Positions 28,121 to 36,438 of a stretch of 64,000 bases of DNA are shown here, piece by piece (within the stretch, counting starts at the first letter, position 1; the number at the start of each line of letters is the position of its first letter). The DNA comes from an uncultured Shewanella sp. (GTDB lineage: Bacteria > Pseudomonadota > Gammaproteobacteria > Enterobacterales > Shewanellaceae): assembly GCF_947491715.1 (NCBI RefSeq), contig NZ_CANLKR010000014.1, forward strand, positions 1 through 64,000, in the 5' to 3' direction. The notes beneath the pieces were generated by a model. That model was not told the origin of the DNA. It saw only the letters and a list, made by a program, of their open reading frames with translations, and made no database searches. Both the position numbers and the translations under genes were made by a program.

Positions 28121-29026
28121 TTATGTCTTATTCGACCATATACTTGCTAATAGACTTCCAGACAATACATGCCAAACACTAAAAATGGCCCCAGGCAGCG
28201 CTGTAATCGGATTAAAAAATTTCATTGATAATGCAACAGCAAGCCCTGAATTCTGCATTCCCACTTCAATGGCAATAGTACGACAAATTGCTTCTTCATA
28301 GCCAAGCAATCTCGCTCCCCAATAGCCACTCAATAATCCCAGTCCATTATGTAATACCACCGCTAACATCACCATAACTCCCATTGATGCGATATTATTG
28401 CTATTAAGCGCCACAACAATCCCAATAATAAAGGCAATAGATAGCATAGACAGTAAAGGCAACCATTGAGCCACACGATTCATCACATTAGATAAAAAGG
28501 TATTAATCAATAAACCAATAAAGACAGGAAGCAGCACAATTTTCATCATGCTCAACAGCATGCTTAATAAAGGCACATCGACCACTTTACCAACGAGCAG
28601 TTGGACGAGAAGTGGCGTGAAAACAACACTTAATAAGGTAGATATTGCAGTCATCGTAATCGATAATGCCACATTACCTTTTGCTAAAAAACAAATAACA
28701 TTAGAAGCCGTTCCCCCTGCTACGCTTCCCAGCAATACCATACCAACGAATAAATCAGCATTTAACTGTAAAGCTTTAGCAATAAAAAAAGCGAATAACG
28801 GCATTAAGATAAATTGTAATAATACCCCTAATCCTATCACTCGCTTTTTTTTCAAAACTAAAGAAAAATCATAAGGTGTTAAGGTTAATCCCATACAGAG
28901 CATGATCACTGCAAGTAATGGGGAAATGCTTCCTTTGAAGTCGATAAAAAATGCAGGTTGCACAAAAGCGGCTCCTACCACTAACAATATCAAAAAAGGA
29001 AAAGCCCGAGTGACAAGAGATAACAT
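28121..29026 (-). CDS. BASS-family (bile acid:sodium symporter-like) transporter
   Basis: A 301-residue protein almost entirely made of hydrophobic helices (nine or ten), in the inner membrane. The typical early motif SPLLAVIMLCMGLTL and the segment GSVAGGTASNVICFLAKGNVALS match the SBF/BASS family, whose members carry bile acids, ketopantoate or keto acids together with sodium. It is divergent from metR with 475 bp between. A link to methionine-derived keto acids is conceivable but only a guess from position. Confidence 0.87.
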   Translation of the reverse strand: MLSLVTRAFPFLILLVVGAAFVQPAFFIDFKGSISPLLAVIMLCMGLTLTPYDFSLVLKKKRVIGLGVLLQFILMPLFAFFIAKALQLNADLFVGMVLLGSVAGGTASNVICFLAKGNVALSITMTAISTLLSVVFTPLLVQLLVGKVVDVPLLSMLLSMMKIVLLPVFIGLLINTFLSNVMNRVAQWLPLLSMLSIAFIIGIVVALNSNNIASMGVMVMLAVVLHNGLGLLSGYWGARLLGYEEAICRTIAIEVGMQNSGLAVALSMKFFNPITALPGAIFSVWHVLSGSLLASIWSNKT

Positions 29027-29404
29027 GCACCTTCCTCATAAAGCCAAAACAAACGCTAAAAATATCACACACAAATCAGTTCAGCATCAATATACTTAAA
29101 ATACAAAAAAATCAGTCAATAAGTACCGATTCAAATACATTTAAACAACATTTGGTAACATTAAAGTTTTACACAGTTGGCGCATCTGTATTGTTTCACA
29201 CACGTTTCAATTCATCTTTTGGCTTCACTCAGCTACTCAGCTTGAAAGAGACATGTCTGCAATATTTTTAGGACCCATTTCAGTTCGTATTAACGGCCCA
29301 TGCGAGGAAAACCTAAGCTAACAATTTCACATCAACTCCCTTTATTAATAATCTAAATATGGGATAACACACCCTAGTTGTATTTCGCTACAAATAGTTC
29401 GCTC

Positions 29405-29428
29405 AGGCGTCTGGACGTCTAGACGTGT
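29405..29428 (+). promoter_or_regulatory. MetJ operator: three tandem met boxes
   Basis: AGGCGTCT, GGACGTCT and AGACGTGT follow each other without gaps, each one or two changes from the MetJ consensus AGACGTCT. They lie 74 bases before metR, consistent with repression by MetJ plus S-adenosylmethionine, as known for metR in enterobacteria. metJ itself is not in the window. Confidence 0.92.
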
Positions 29429-29501
29429 GTTGTGATAGTCTCATTCTTTGCCATCGAATTGATTTAAAGAGCAACACGAGCAATATTCATGTGGAGATAA
29501 A

Positions 29502-30404
29502 ATGATAGAGCTTAGACACCTACGTACTCTAATCGCCCTAAAAGAAACGGGTAGTTTGGCAGGGGCAGCAGCAAAACGTTTCGTGACTCAATCGGCTTTG
29601 TCTCATCAAATAAAAGAGCTCGAAACTCGAATAAGCTCAGCGATTTTTGTTAGAAAAAGCAAACCATTAGCCTTTACAGCCGAAGGAGTAAAACTGCTGC
29701 AACTTGCAGAGGATATTCTGCCTAAGGTCATGGAAACAGAAAATGAATTAAAACAAGGTTTAAATGAGGAAAATCACTTACTACGTGTCGGCATTGAATG
29801 TCACAGTTGCTTTCGCTGGTTAATGCCTGTCATGACCACCTTCAGAGAGCAGCATTCACACGCCAATTTAGATTTATCCAGCCGATATCTCTTTGACTCT
29901 CTTGATGCATTAGAAGCAGGATCTCTTGATGTGGTACTGACCTCTGATCCTGTGCCCAATCAATCTGTAGCATACCAGCACCTATTCGATTTTGAAGTTA
30001 AACTGGTAGTTGCAAGCGATCATCCGTTAGCGAATGAAGTTTATGTGACGCCAGAACAATTGGCCGAACATCCTATTCTTAGCTATCCCGTCCCTATTGA
30101 AAGAATGGATATTTATCGCCATTTTTTAGAGCCTGCTGGCATTAAACTAGGCCCGCAGATCCATTGTGATCTCACCATGATGCTATTACAAAGAATAGCC
30201 TGTAAAGATGGTATCGCTGCGCTCCCTTCTTGGTCAATAAAAGAAGCACACGGACTAAGTTTAACCAGTATATCACTTGGTAAAGAAGGGTTAATCAGGC
30301 CCTTATTCGGTGCATATCGTCCTAATAACTCGACAGGAAAGTTAGCTCAAGATTGGCTTAACCTCGTCAGTAAAGAAGGATTGAAAAGAAATACAACAGC
30401 ATAA
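29502..30404 (+). CDS. metR: LysR-type regulator MetR
   Basis: A homocysteine-responsive activator of methionine biosynthesis genes (metE, metH and others). It has 300 residues. The N-terminal winged helix has MIELRHLRTLIALKETGSLAGAA and TQSALSHQIKELE, close to E. coli MetR, and the effector domain keeps the MetR-specific IECHSCFRWLMPV and SDHPLA. The divergent neighbour is a BASS transporter rather than the metE common in enterobacteria. The three MetJ boxes upstream support the assignment independently. Confidence 0.93.
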   Translation: MIELRHLRTLIALKETGSLAGAAAKRFVTQSALSHQIKELETRISSAIFVRKSKPLAFTAEGVKLLQLAEDILPKVMETENELKQGLNEENHLLRVGIECHSCFRWLMPVMTTFREQHSHANLDLSSRYLFDSLDALEAGSLDVVLTSDPVPNQSVAYQHLFDFEVKLVVASDHPLANEVYVTPEQLAEHPILSYPVPIERMDIYRHFLEPAGIKLGPQIHCDLTMMLLQRIACKDGIAALPSWSIKEAHGLSLTSISLGKEGLIRPLFGAYRPNNSTGKLAQDWLNLVSKEGLKRNTTA

Positions 30405-30469
30405 ATTGCGCAATAAAAAAGGGAAAGCCGACCTCAAATTCACCCTTGAGGTCAGTCAGAAAAATATCA

Positions 30470-31201
30470 TTAAACTTTAGGATTAAGTAATAAGTTTCTT
30501 TTTTCTAAAATAGCCTGCAATATCATTCCTGACGAAGACATTTCAGTGGTTTTTTGTAAGTTATGAGCAATCATAAATTCATCACGTAAATCATCGTCGA
30601 GCCCTAATTGTGCAAAGGCTTGCAGAGTCAATGTTTGTTGATGGTTATCGATTAACGACTTCAGCACACCTAAAGGATAAGGTTTTAGTGCGGTGTCATT
30701 TAAGTAGGCAAATGCGCTCAATACAATAATTTCACCGAATACACTGAATAATGCTAACGTTTGTACCTCATCAGGATTAATCCCTTTGCTTTTTATCCCT
30801 TGTAAACTTTCCAAAGCCTCACTAGCAATCTCCTCAGTCAAGGTCCAATAACCCTGAACCAACTTTTTATAAGGTTCGGCTAATTCATCCAAACGCTCTT
30901 TTAAATAAAAACTAAACGCATAACGATAAATATTAATCTGACCTAAACGAACCAAAGCGTCTTTTAATGATCGATTCCTATGCGTCCCCATCCCCACACA
31001 ATCTGCACAGTGACTCCGCCATAATAAGTGAGCCGATAAAGCGGGATCCGATGAGACAATATCAATCACATTGCGCACATCGCTCTGGGCTATAATCGCT
31101 TTCTTTAAAGGAATAAGGATCCCTCTTCGCCCAATTACTTGCTCTTCATTGCCAATAATCGCATGTACTTGAGTAAATACCTGCTGCTCAAGATCTGTCA
31201 T
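30470..31201 (-). CDS. HDOD-domain protein
   Basis: A 243-residue cytoplasmic protein with an HDOD domain: VIDIVSSDPALSAHLLWRSHC, then RSLKDALVRLGQINIYRYAF, in the positions seen in the family. HDOD domains resemble HD phosphohydrolases without the catalytic His-Asp set and act in signalling, often tied to motility or cyclic di-GMP networks. No receiver or GGDEF domain is fused here. It is convergent with metR. Confidence 0.82.
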   Translation of the reverse strand: MTDLEQQVFTQVHAIIGNEEQVIGRRGILIPLKKAIIAQSDVRNVIDIVSSDPALSAHLLWRSHCADCVGMGTHRNRSLKDALVRLGQINIYRYAFSFYLKERLDELAEPYKKLVQGYWTLTEEIASEALESLQGIKSKGINPDEVQTLALFSVFGEIIVLSAFAYLNDTALKPYPLGVLKSLIDNHQQTLTLQAFAQLGLDDDLRDEFMIAHNLQKTTEMSSSGMILQAILEKRNLLLNPKV

Positions 31202-31678
31202 CTGAAGTTTTAAACCTTCTTATTTTTAATATTATTTAACAACAACGTCATTTGTTCTTTAAATGAAACAACGCCTAATCTTATCTAGCTTAACAAGTTT
31301 CTGCTATTTTAGGGGGTAAAAATAGGATTTAAATCAAAATTTACAATCAAAACTCATTATTTTTACTTATAAAATTCAATTATTCGCACTCACTTCTAAT
31401 CTACCACTTTGTGTCATCAATTTTTAAGCACATTACTCATAATTTAACATAAGTATCAGAATTGACTGCAAAGTAATCGATAACAGCCTAAAGCGACCCT
31501 TTTTTCATTTTGATGAAAAATGTCATCATTAAAAATGTCAATCAAACCACTGAACACTCACTAAACCTTCAATATTACGTATTCATACTTTAGTTTATAC
31601 AGTGTTTCAATTGTTAAAAACCAATGCTAACCTCCGCCACCTAATATTCAGCAAGACTTATATAATCATTTAAAAAAC
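31202..31678. other. AT-rich intergenic region
   Basis: A 477-base region upstream of both the HDOD gene and the broken outer-membrane gene. A short near-repeat (GAAAAATGTCATCATT and TTAAAAATGTCAATCA, about 31514-31545) is present. Otherwise I see no gene, terminator or clear operator. Confidence 0.35.
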
Positions 31679-32582
31679 ATGAAAAAAACTATCATTCCCG
31701 CATTAATCTTTTCCACAACATGTAGCACTTCAGCCATCGCAAACACCGAAGGGTTCTATCTTGGAGGGGAATTTGGCAATACTAACCTAGAAATTGCTCG
31801 TTTAACAATTGATGATCGCGCTACAAGCTACGGTTTATACACTGGTTATCAATTTAATGACTGGTTCGCATTAGAAGGTAAAATGTCAAAAACGGGAAAT
31901 TACCACCTAAACGAGGAACTTCTCCTCGAGTACAGTGATAATAGTGGCAATCAAAGGATCGCAACGGTTTATTCTCAATGGGACATATCCACGACCACTT
32001 ATAGTTTGACTCCAAAATTAACTTTACAGCTCAATGACGTCTTGTCTCTTTATAGTAAATTAGGCGTTAATTATACAAAATTATCAATGGACGGAACTGT
32101 CAGCCTATTCGATGAAACCTACTTTATGTCTCACCCCAGTGATAAAACCGAAGGTTGGGGTTATACCCAAACCACTTGAAGATGCAGGATTCAGCTGGAA
32201 TTAAAACGCGTTTAGGCAAGGCATTGAGTTGAGGGCTTAGTTATTCTAAGTTGATATTCAATAACGCAGAATAAAAGTGTTTTAAACCAGCCCGTTGGGA
32301 GCCTGTAAAAAGACTAACTTCTACGTTGCATCACCTCAAAAGGCAATAAGCATTCTTTCAATAATGCGCCTTGAATTAAGCCTTTTTACGGGCTCTGAAA
32401 ACATGCACTTTCAAGTGGTTTGGGTATATACCTTAGCAGCTGGACTTAATACTTCACTCAATCATCACTTAGCATTACGCTTTGGTTACGAATATGCCGA
32501 AGCAGATATAAAAAGTGGTTATGGTTCAAAACTAAAAACAAAAATGTCCCAATTCAGCCTAGGGTTAAACTACACCTTTTAA
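31679..32582 (+). pseudogene. outer-membrane beta-barrel protein, broken by a mobile element
   Basis: The first part (31679-32163) encodes a signal peptide (MKKTIIPALIFSTTCSTSAIA) and the start of an eight-strand OmpA/OmpW-like porin-type barrel (GFYLGGEFGNTNLEIA, YGLYTGYQFNDWFALEGKM). It runs into a 263-bp element and stops inside it. The frame resumes at 32429: removing the element and one TA copy restores GWGYTLAAGLN, and the gene then ends with barrel strands (LALRFGYEYAEADIKSG, SQFSLGLNYTF). The terminal Phe is the barrel-insertion signal. The intact product would be about 212 residues. Both halves keep clean frames, so the insertion is recent. Confidence 0.9.
32164..32426. mobile_element. 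263-bp miniature inverted-repeat element (intact, in a gene)
   Basis: Same length as the element at 8471 and inverted relative to it. The ends read TACCCAAACCACTTGAA on one side and its reverse complement on the other. TA flanks both ends (32162-32163 and 32427-32428), and taking one TA out restores the reading frame of the interrupted barrel gene, which fixes the element borders. The outer 15 bases differ from the 8471 copy (CAAACCA versus CGTGATA), but the two ends of each copy match each other, so ends co-vary within a copy. Confidence 0.92.
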
Positions 32583-32593
32583 GTGGTGAACTA

Positions 32594-32632
32594 GACGCTA
32601 GCACCACTTTCATTCAACATGAAAGCGGTGTT
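32594..32632. terminator. hairpin between convergent genes
   Basis: GCTAGCACCACTTTCAT and ATGAAAGCGGTGTTAGC pair with two mismatches around TCAAC, between the convergent barrel gene and the btuB-like gene. There is no clear T run, so it may act as a stabilising or weak termination structure for both. Confidence 0.5.
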
Positions 32633-32649
32633 AGCATCAATAACGATAA

Positions 32650-34722
32650 CTAAAAGCTGTAACCAATAGACATGGTTAATTGTCTTTCGCTACCGGTGTA
32701 ATAAGTATCAGCGCCATATTGGTAGATACCAGAACTGGCATATTTTTGATTAAACACATTATCCACCCGAATACTGCCAAGCCAATCATTAAGCGTGTAA
32801 TTAAGCGCGATATTCGTCAGCGTATACCCATCGAGTTTTGGGCCTGCATTAGCAAAATCCCCTTGCAAATATTGGCGGCCATGATAAACAGCCTCAACAA
32901 AGGCTTGTAAATCATCAGTCACATCGACACTGGTAAAGGCTCTCGCCGTATGCTTGGCGACCCAAGGCAAGGCTTTGCCTTTATTCTCTCCATGGGTAAA
33001 TTCGGCATCAATATAATTATAATCTAGACCAACTTGCCAAGCACTTAACACTTGCCAGTCCCAATCGAGACTCGCACCATAACGCCGATTGGGATCAGCA
33101 TTAATATTCGCGCCATAATACCCACCACTAGGTGATTCAGCCGATGAATCGTATAAAATTTCATTTTCTAAATCGAGACGATATACATTCACCCTAAGAG
33201 TTTGCTTGACGCCAACCCAATCCCACCCAGCTTCATAAGACTCACCCGTTTGTGGCTTTAGGCCATACACGCCGGGTGAAGTGTATGCTTGCTCATCGAC
33301 TTTTGCGAAGCGATAATTTGTCTCAACCCGCACATATAAACGATGCGCATTTGTCGGTCTATAATTCAGGCCCAATTCAAATGCCGTCGCATCATTGTCT
33401 AAATCAGCGCCCTCTGGAAACGCTGTCATATCGGTTAATTCATCTTCGACATAAGCATAACGCCCTCCCGTCACTAAGCTTAGGGATGAAGTTAATGGCA
33501 CCGTCACTTGGCTATAGGCGCTGATCATGTTTTGGTCATCGGTACGATTCATATAAGAAGCGGTATACTTTGCATCGCCTAAGTGATAATCAACACCTGA
33601 AATCAGATTAATAACCCCCGCATCGGTCGGAAAACTCGCCGTTACTTTGGGCTGTAGTTCTAACAAACTTCGCTCAGTTTGCAACACACTCGGGCCAGTA
33701 GAAAAAGTATAACTGGAATTAATTAATGAATCGGTATATGTCGCATCCGCTGACAATGCCCAAATATCATTAAGCTGGTGGCGATAACCGCTGCGACTGG
33801 CATTGGTCATTTCATGTTGCCAGCCTATTACGCTTCCCGCTTGACGAGGATCGGTTTGATATTGTTCAGCGCTTAAGGATCCTGGTAAGTCTTGCTCGTT
33901 ATCGTAATAGCTAGTTTCAACAAAAAAATCATCCACTGCCGTTTGGTATTGCAGGCGACCTAATATTGAGCCTGTGTTATTGCTGTTATGTTTTCGGTAA
34001 TTATCACTGTTGTTTTGACTACCAGCTAGATAAACACTCCAGTCATCATTAATATTCACCGACACATTCGCTCGGCCTTCAACCGTATCATGTGTCCCGC
34101 CTAGCAATTGCACCTGACCACCAGTATCCTCGGGTGAACGGGTAATGATGTTAATCACCCCACCCACAGCTTGATCGCCATACAGGACGCCCGCACTCCC
34201 CGATAATATCTCGACTCTTTCCACTAAATTAAGTGGAATCGCATCCACACTAGGCGCGGCAATATCGATGTTATTTAAGCGGCGACCGTCCATCAAAATA
34301 AGCGTGTTATTGCTGGCTTGACTGCCACTAAAGCCTCGCATTGAAAAGACTGGGCCACTATTGCTATCGGTGATTTGAATCCCGCTTTGTCCTCGCAATA
34401 CATCCGTTAATGTCGTCGCACCACTGAGCGCAATGTCTGTACTGTCAATAACATTCACATTGGCAGCAATATTCAATGGCGTATTGATATTTCGGCCAAT
34501 CACAGTGATCACATCGTCGATATTAGGATCCGTTGGATAAGACACGCTTTGTTTGCCTGCCTTATCTTGCATCTTATCTTCTTCGACATTTGGAGCCGAA
34601 ACAGCGGCTGTCGAAAACAAAGTTGAAGACAGTAGTGAAGACAATAATGTTAATTGAAACGTTTTTGGACTATTTTTGATAACGCTTAGTAGTGGCGTTT
34701 TTTTTATGACTTGTATACCCAT
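32650..34722 (-). CDS. btuB: TonB-dependent receptor, BtuB-like
   Basis: A 690-residue outer-membrane receptor for corrinoids by regulatory context. The signal peptide runs to about residue 43. DDVITVIG near 68 is the TonB box, followed by the plug domain (LTDVLRGQSGIQITDS, LILMDGRRLNN, VERVEILSGSAGVLYGDQAVGGVINI) and a 22-strand barrel ending in LTMSIGYSF. The plug motifs fit the BtuB/siderophore receptor class. A cobalamin riboswitch lies in the leader, which is why BtuB is preferred over a siderophore receptor. No btuCDF transport genes are in the window. Confidence 0.88.
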   Translation of the reverse strand: MGIQVIKKTPLLSVIKNSPKTFQLTLLSSLLSSTLFSTAAVSAPNVEEDKMQDKAGKQSVSYPTDPNIDDVITVIGRNINTPLNIAANVNVIDSTDIALSGATTLTDVLRGQSGIQITDSNSGPVFSMRGFSGSQASNNTLILMDGRRLNNIDIAAPSVDAIPLNLVERVEILSGSAGVLYGDQAVGGVINIITRSPEDTGGQVQLLGGTHDTVEGRANVSVNINDDWSVYLAGSQNNSDNYRKHNSNNTGSILGRLQYQTAVDDFFVETSYYDNEQDLPGSLSAEQYQTDPRQAGSVIGWQHEMTNASRSGYRHQLNDIWALSADATYTDSLINSSYTFSTGPSVLQTERSLLELQPKVTASFPTDAGVINLISGVDYHLGDAKYTASYMNRTDDQNMISAYSQVTVPLTSSLSLVTGGRYAYVEDELTDMTAFPEGADLDNDATAFELGLNYRPTNAHRLYVRVETNYRFAKVDEQAYTSPGVYGLKPQTGESYEAGWDWVGVKQTLRVNVYRLDLENEILYDSSAESPSGGYYGANINADPNRRYGASLDWDWQVLSAWQVGLDYNYIDAEFTHGENKGKALPWVAKHTARAFTSVDVTDDLQAFVEAVYHGRQYLQGDFANAGPKLDGYTLTNIALNYTLNDWLGSIRVDNVFNQKYASSGIYQYGADTYYTGSERQLTMSIGYSF

Positions 34723-34855
34723 TTACCTTTATTCTCCCAAAGGATAAACGGAGCAAATTGTCACGTTAAATAAATTAAAGCATACTCATGGTTAGTCACT
34801 TTACTTTATTCATCGCATCTTGAGATCTGCCCACCGAAATCATCAAGATCATCTT

Positions 34856-35005
34856 TAAGGCCGGTCTCCGGACTTGAGTGCATTAAATAATATATTGAGT
34901 ATATTATCTAATGCACCTTTACCGTTGCGGGGGCAGTGCTTGACTTTCACAAACTTCCCGATTATCCCAATGCACCTAATAAAAAAGTGGTATTCGGCAC
35001 CTTAA
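34856..35005 (-). ncRNA. cobalamin (AdoCbl) riboswitch
   Basis: On the minus strand the 5' part GGTGC..., the core GGGAAG...GTGAAAGTCAAGCACTG, the conserved CCCCCGCAACGGT (34921-34940) and the B12 box AAGTCCGGAGACCGGCC (34859-34875) occur in the right order. It ends about 130 bases before the btuB-like ATG. Binding of adenosylcobalamin is expected to lower expression of the receptor; no clear terminator follows, so control of translation is more likely. Confidence 0.95.
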
Positions 35006-35223
35006 AAACTGACCATTAGCACTGCACATCGACCTATTATTATTATGTAAGATCAACATTCAGTATTAACGTAAAACAAAAAAGGGGCGTATTCCCCAAA
35101 TAAAATCATGTTTAAAAGTCATGATTTGACGGCATTATAGTGCATAGACAAAAGCCTAACAATCCATCCTTTGCATTTCATCTTTACACTTGAATAACAA
35201 AAGGCCATCCAGCCCTCTGCCTT

Positions 35224-35246
35224 GCATATTCAAACCACTTGGGTAT
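35224..35246. mobile_element. possible solo end of the miniature element
   Basis: GCATATTCAAACCACTTGGG followed by TATATA resembles the end of the element at 32164 with the CCACTT core inverted. It is short and could be coincidence. It lies just before the ribokinase gene. Confidence 0.35.
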
Positions 35247-35289
35247 ATATAGGCTAACTATTTACCAGAGCCAAACAGAATATTTCACT

Positions 35290-36204
35290 ATGACAACACT
35301 TTTAATTATAGGCAGCAGTAACATCGACCATGTGATGCGCGTCAAGCAATTCCCGACTGCGGGGCAAACCTGTATGACACAAAACTATCAAGTACAATTT
35401 GGAGGAAAAGGGGCCAATCAAGCCGTCGCCAGTGCTCGCTTATCTGCACCATCCACTAAAGTACACTTTATTAGCGCATTAGGAAGCGATCCCATTGCCA
35501 AAAACATGTGCACGCAATGGAAGAAAGATGGCCTCAACCTTGAGGCACTGACATTCATCGATAATGAAAATACCGGCAGTGCCATGATCTTTATCGATGA
35601 TGACGGTGAAAACTGCATTGCAGTCAATGCGGGAGCCAATGATAAGTTATTGCCCGAAATGTTAGTTAAACAGGAAGGTTTATTCACGCAAGCCGATTTC
35701 TTACTATTACAATTAGAAACCCCTATCGACACGGTTAGGCAAGCGTTATTACTCGCTAAACAAAAGCAATGCCAAACCATACTCAATCCAGCTCCTGCAA
35801 AGCAACTTGATGCAAGCTTACTCGCTCTTGTCGACATCATTACGCCCAACGAAACGGAAGCGTATGAACTCACAGGCATCAAAGTCACCGATGATCCCAG
35901 TGCGCAGCAAGCCGCGAATGCATTACACCATATCGGCGTCAAGTGCGTCATCATTACACTTGGCAGTCAGGGGGCGTATGTCAGTGAAAAAGGCATAGGT
36001 CAATTAATATCAACCTCTCCCACTAAAGCCATTGATACTGTTGCCGCAGGTGATACTTTTAATGGTGCCCTCATGGTCATGCTAGCTGAAGGCCTGCCGT
36101 TATATGATGCGGTTCATTTTGCCAATCGAGCCGCAGGAATTACGGTCACTCGCCACGGTGCGCAAGCCGCTATTCCCAATAGAAATGAACTGACAATGGA
36201 ATAA
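35290..36204 (+). CDS. rbsK: ribokinase (PfkB family)
   Basis: Phosphorylates D-ribose to ribose 5-phosphate. It has 304 residues from the ATG chosen; a TTG 17 codons upstream falls in relic repeat sequence and is unlikely. Visible are the N-terminal GG signature (VQFGGKGANQAVA), the NAGAND substrate region, and the C-terminal PfkB signature with the catalytic Asp in DTVAAGDTFNGAL. No ribose transporter or rbs repressor is adjacent; the next gene is an AspT-type transporter. Ribokinase is the best family match, but another sugar or nucleoside kinase of the family is possible. Confidence 0.87.
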   Translation: MTTLLIIGSSNIDHVMRVKQFPTAGQTCMTQNYQVQFGGKGANQAVASARLSAPSTKVHFISALGSDPIAKNMCTQWKKDGLNLEALTFIDNENTGSAMIFIDDDGENCIAVNAGANDKLLPEMLVKQEGLFTQADFLLLQLETPIDTVRQALLLAKQKQCQTILNPAPAKQLDASLLALVDIITPNETEAYELTGIKVTDDPSAQQAANALHHIGVKCVIITLGSQGAYVSEKGIGQLISTSPTKAIDTVAAGDTFNGALMVMLAEGLPLYDAVHFANRAAGITVTRHGAQAAIPNRNELTME

Positions 36205-36438
36205 ACAAGTCATTAATCGCAAAATTTCACAAAAAATGCTCCATTGACCATACTGTGCATTAGCGACTATGTTAGCCACACAGTTTGGAACTAACAATTC
36301 ATGCCCCTTTAAACGAAAAATGAAATCATACAGTACTAAATGAAAACTAAGTCATATTAAACTAACACAGTCTCGAACGAGTAATGAATAGCGTCCTAAA
36401 CGGATACTCTGTCACACAAAAAGGTATCAATTAATCCT

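Noticed and set aside
32295..32582. 95-codon frame spanning the miniature element and the end of the barrel gene
   Set aside because: It starts inside the mobile element; the real content is the second half of the interrupted barrel gene.
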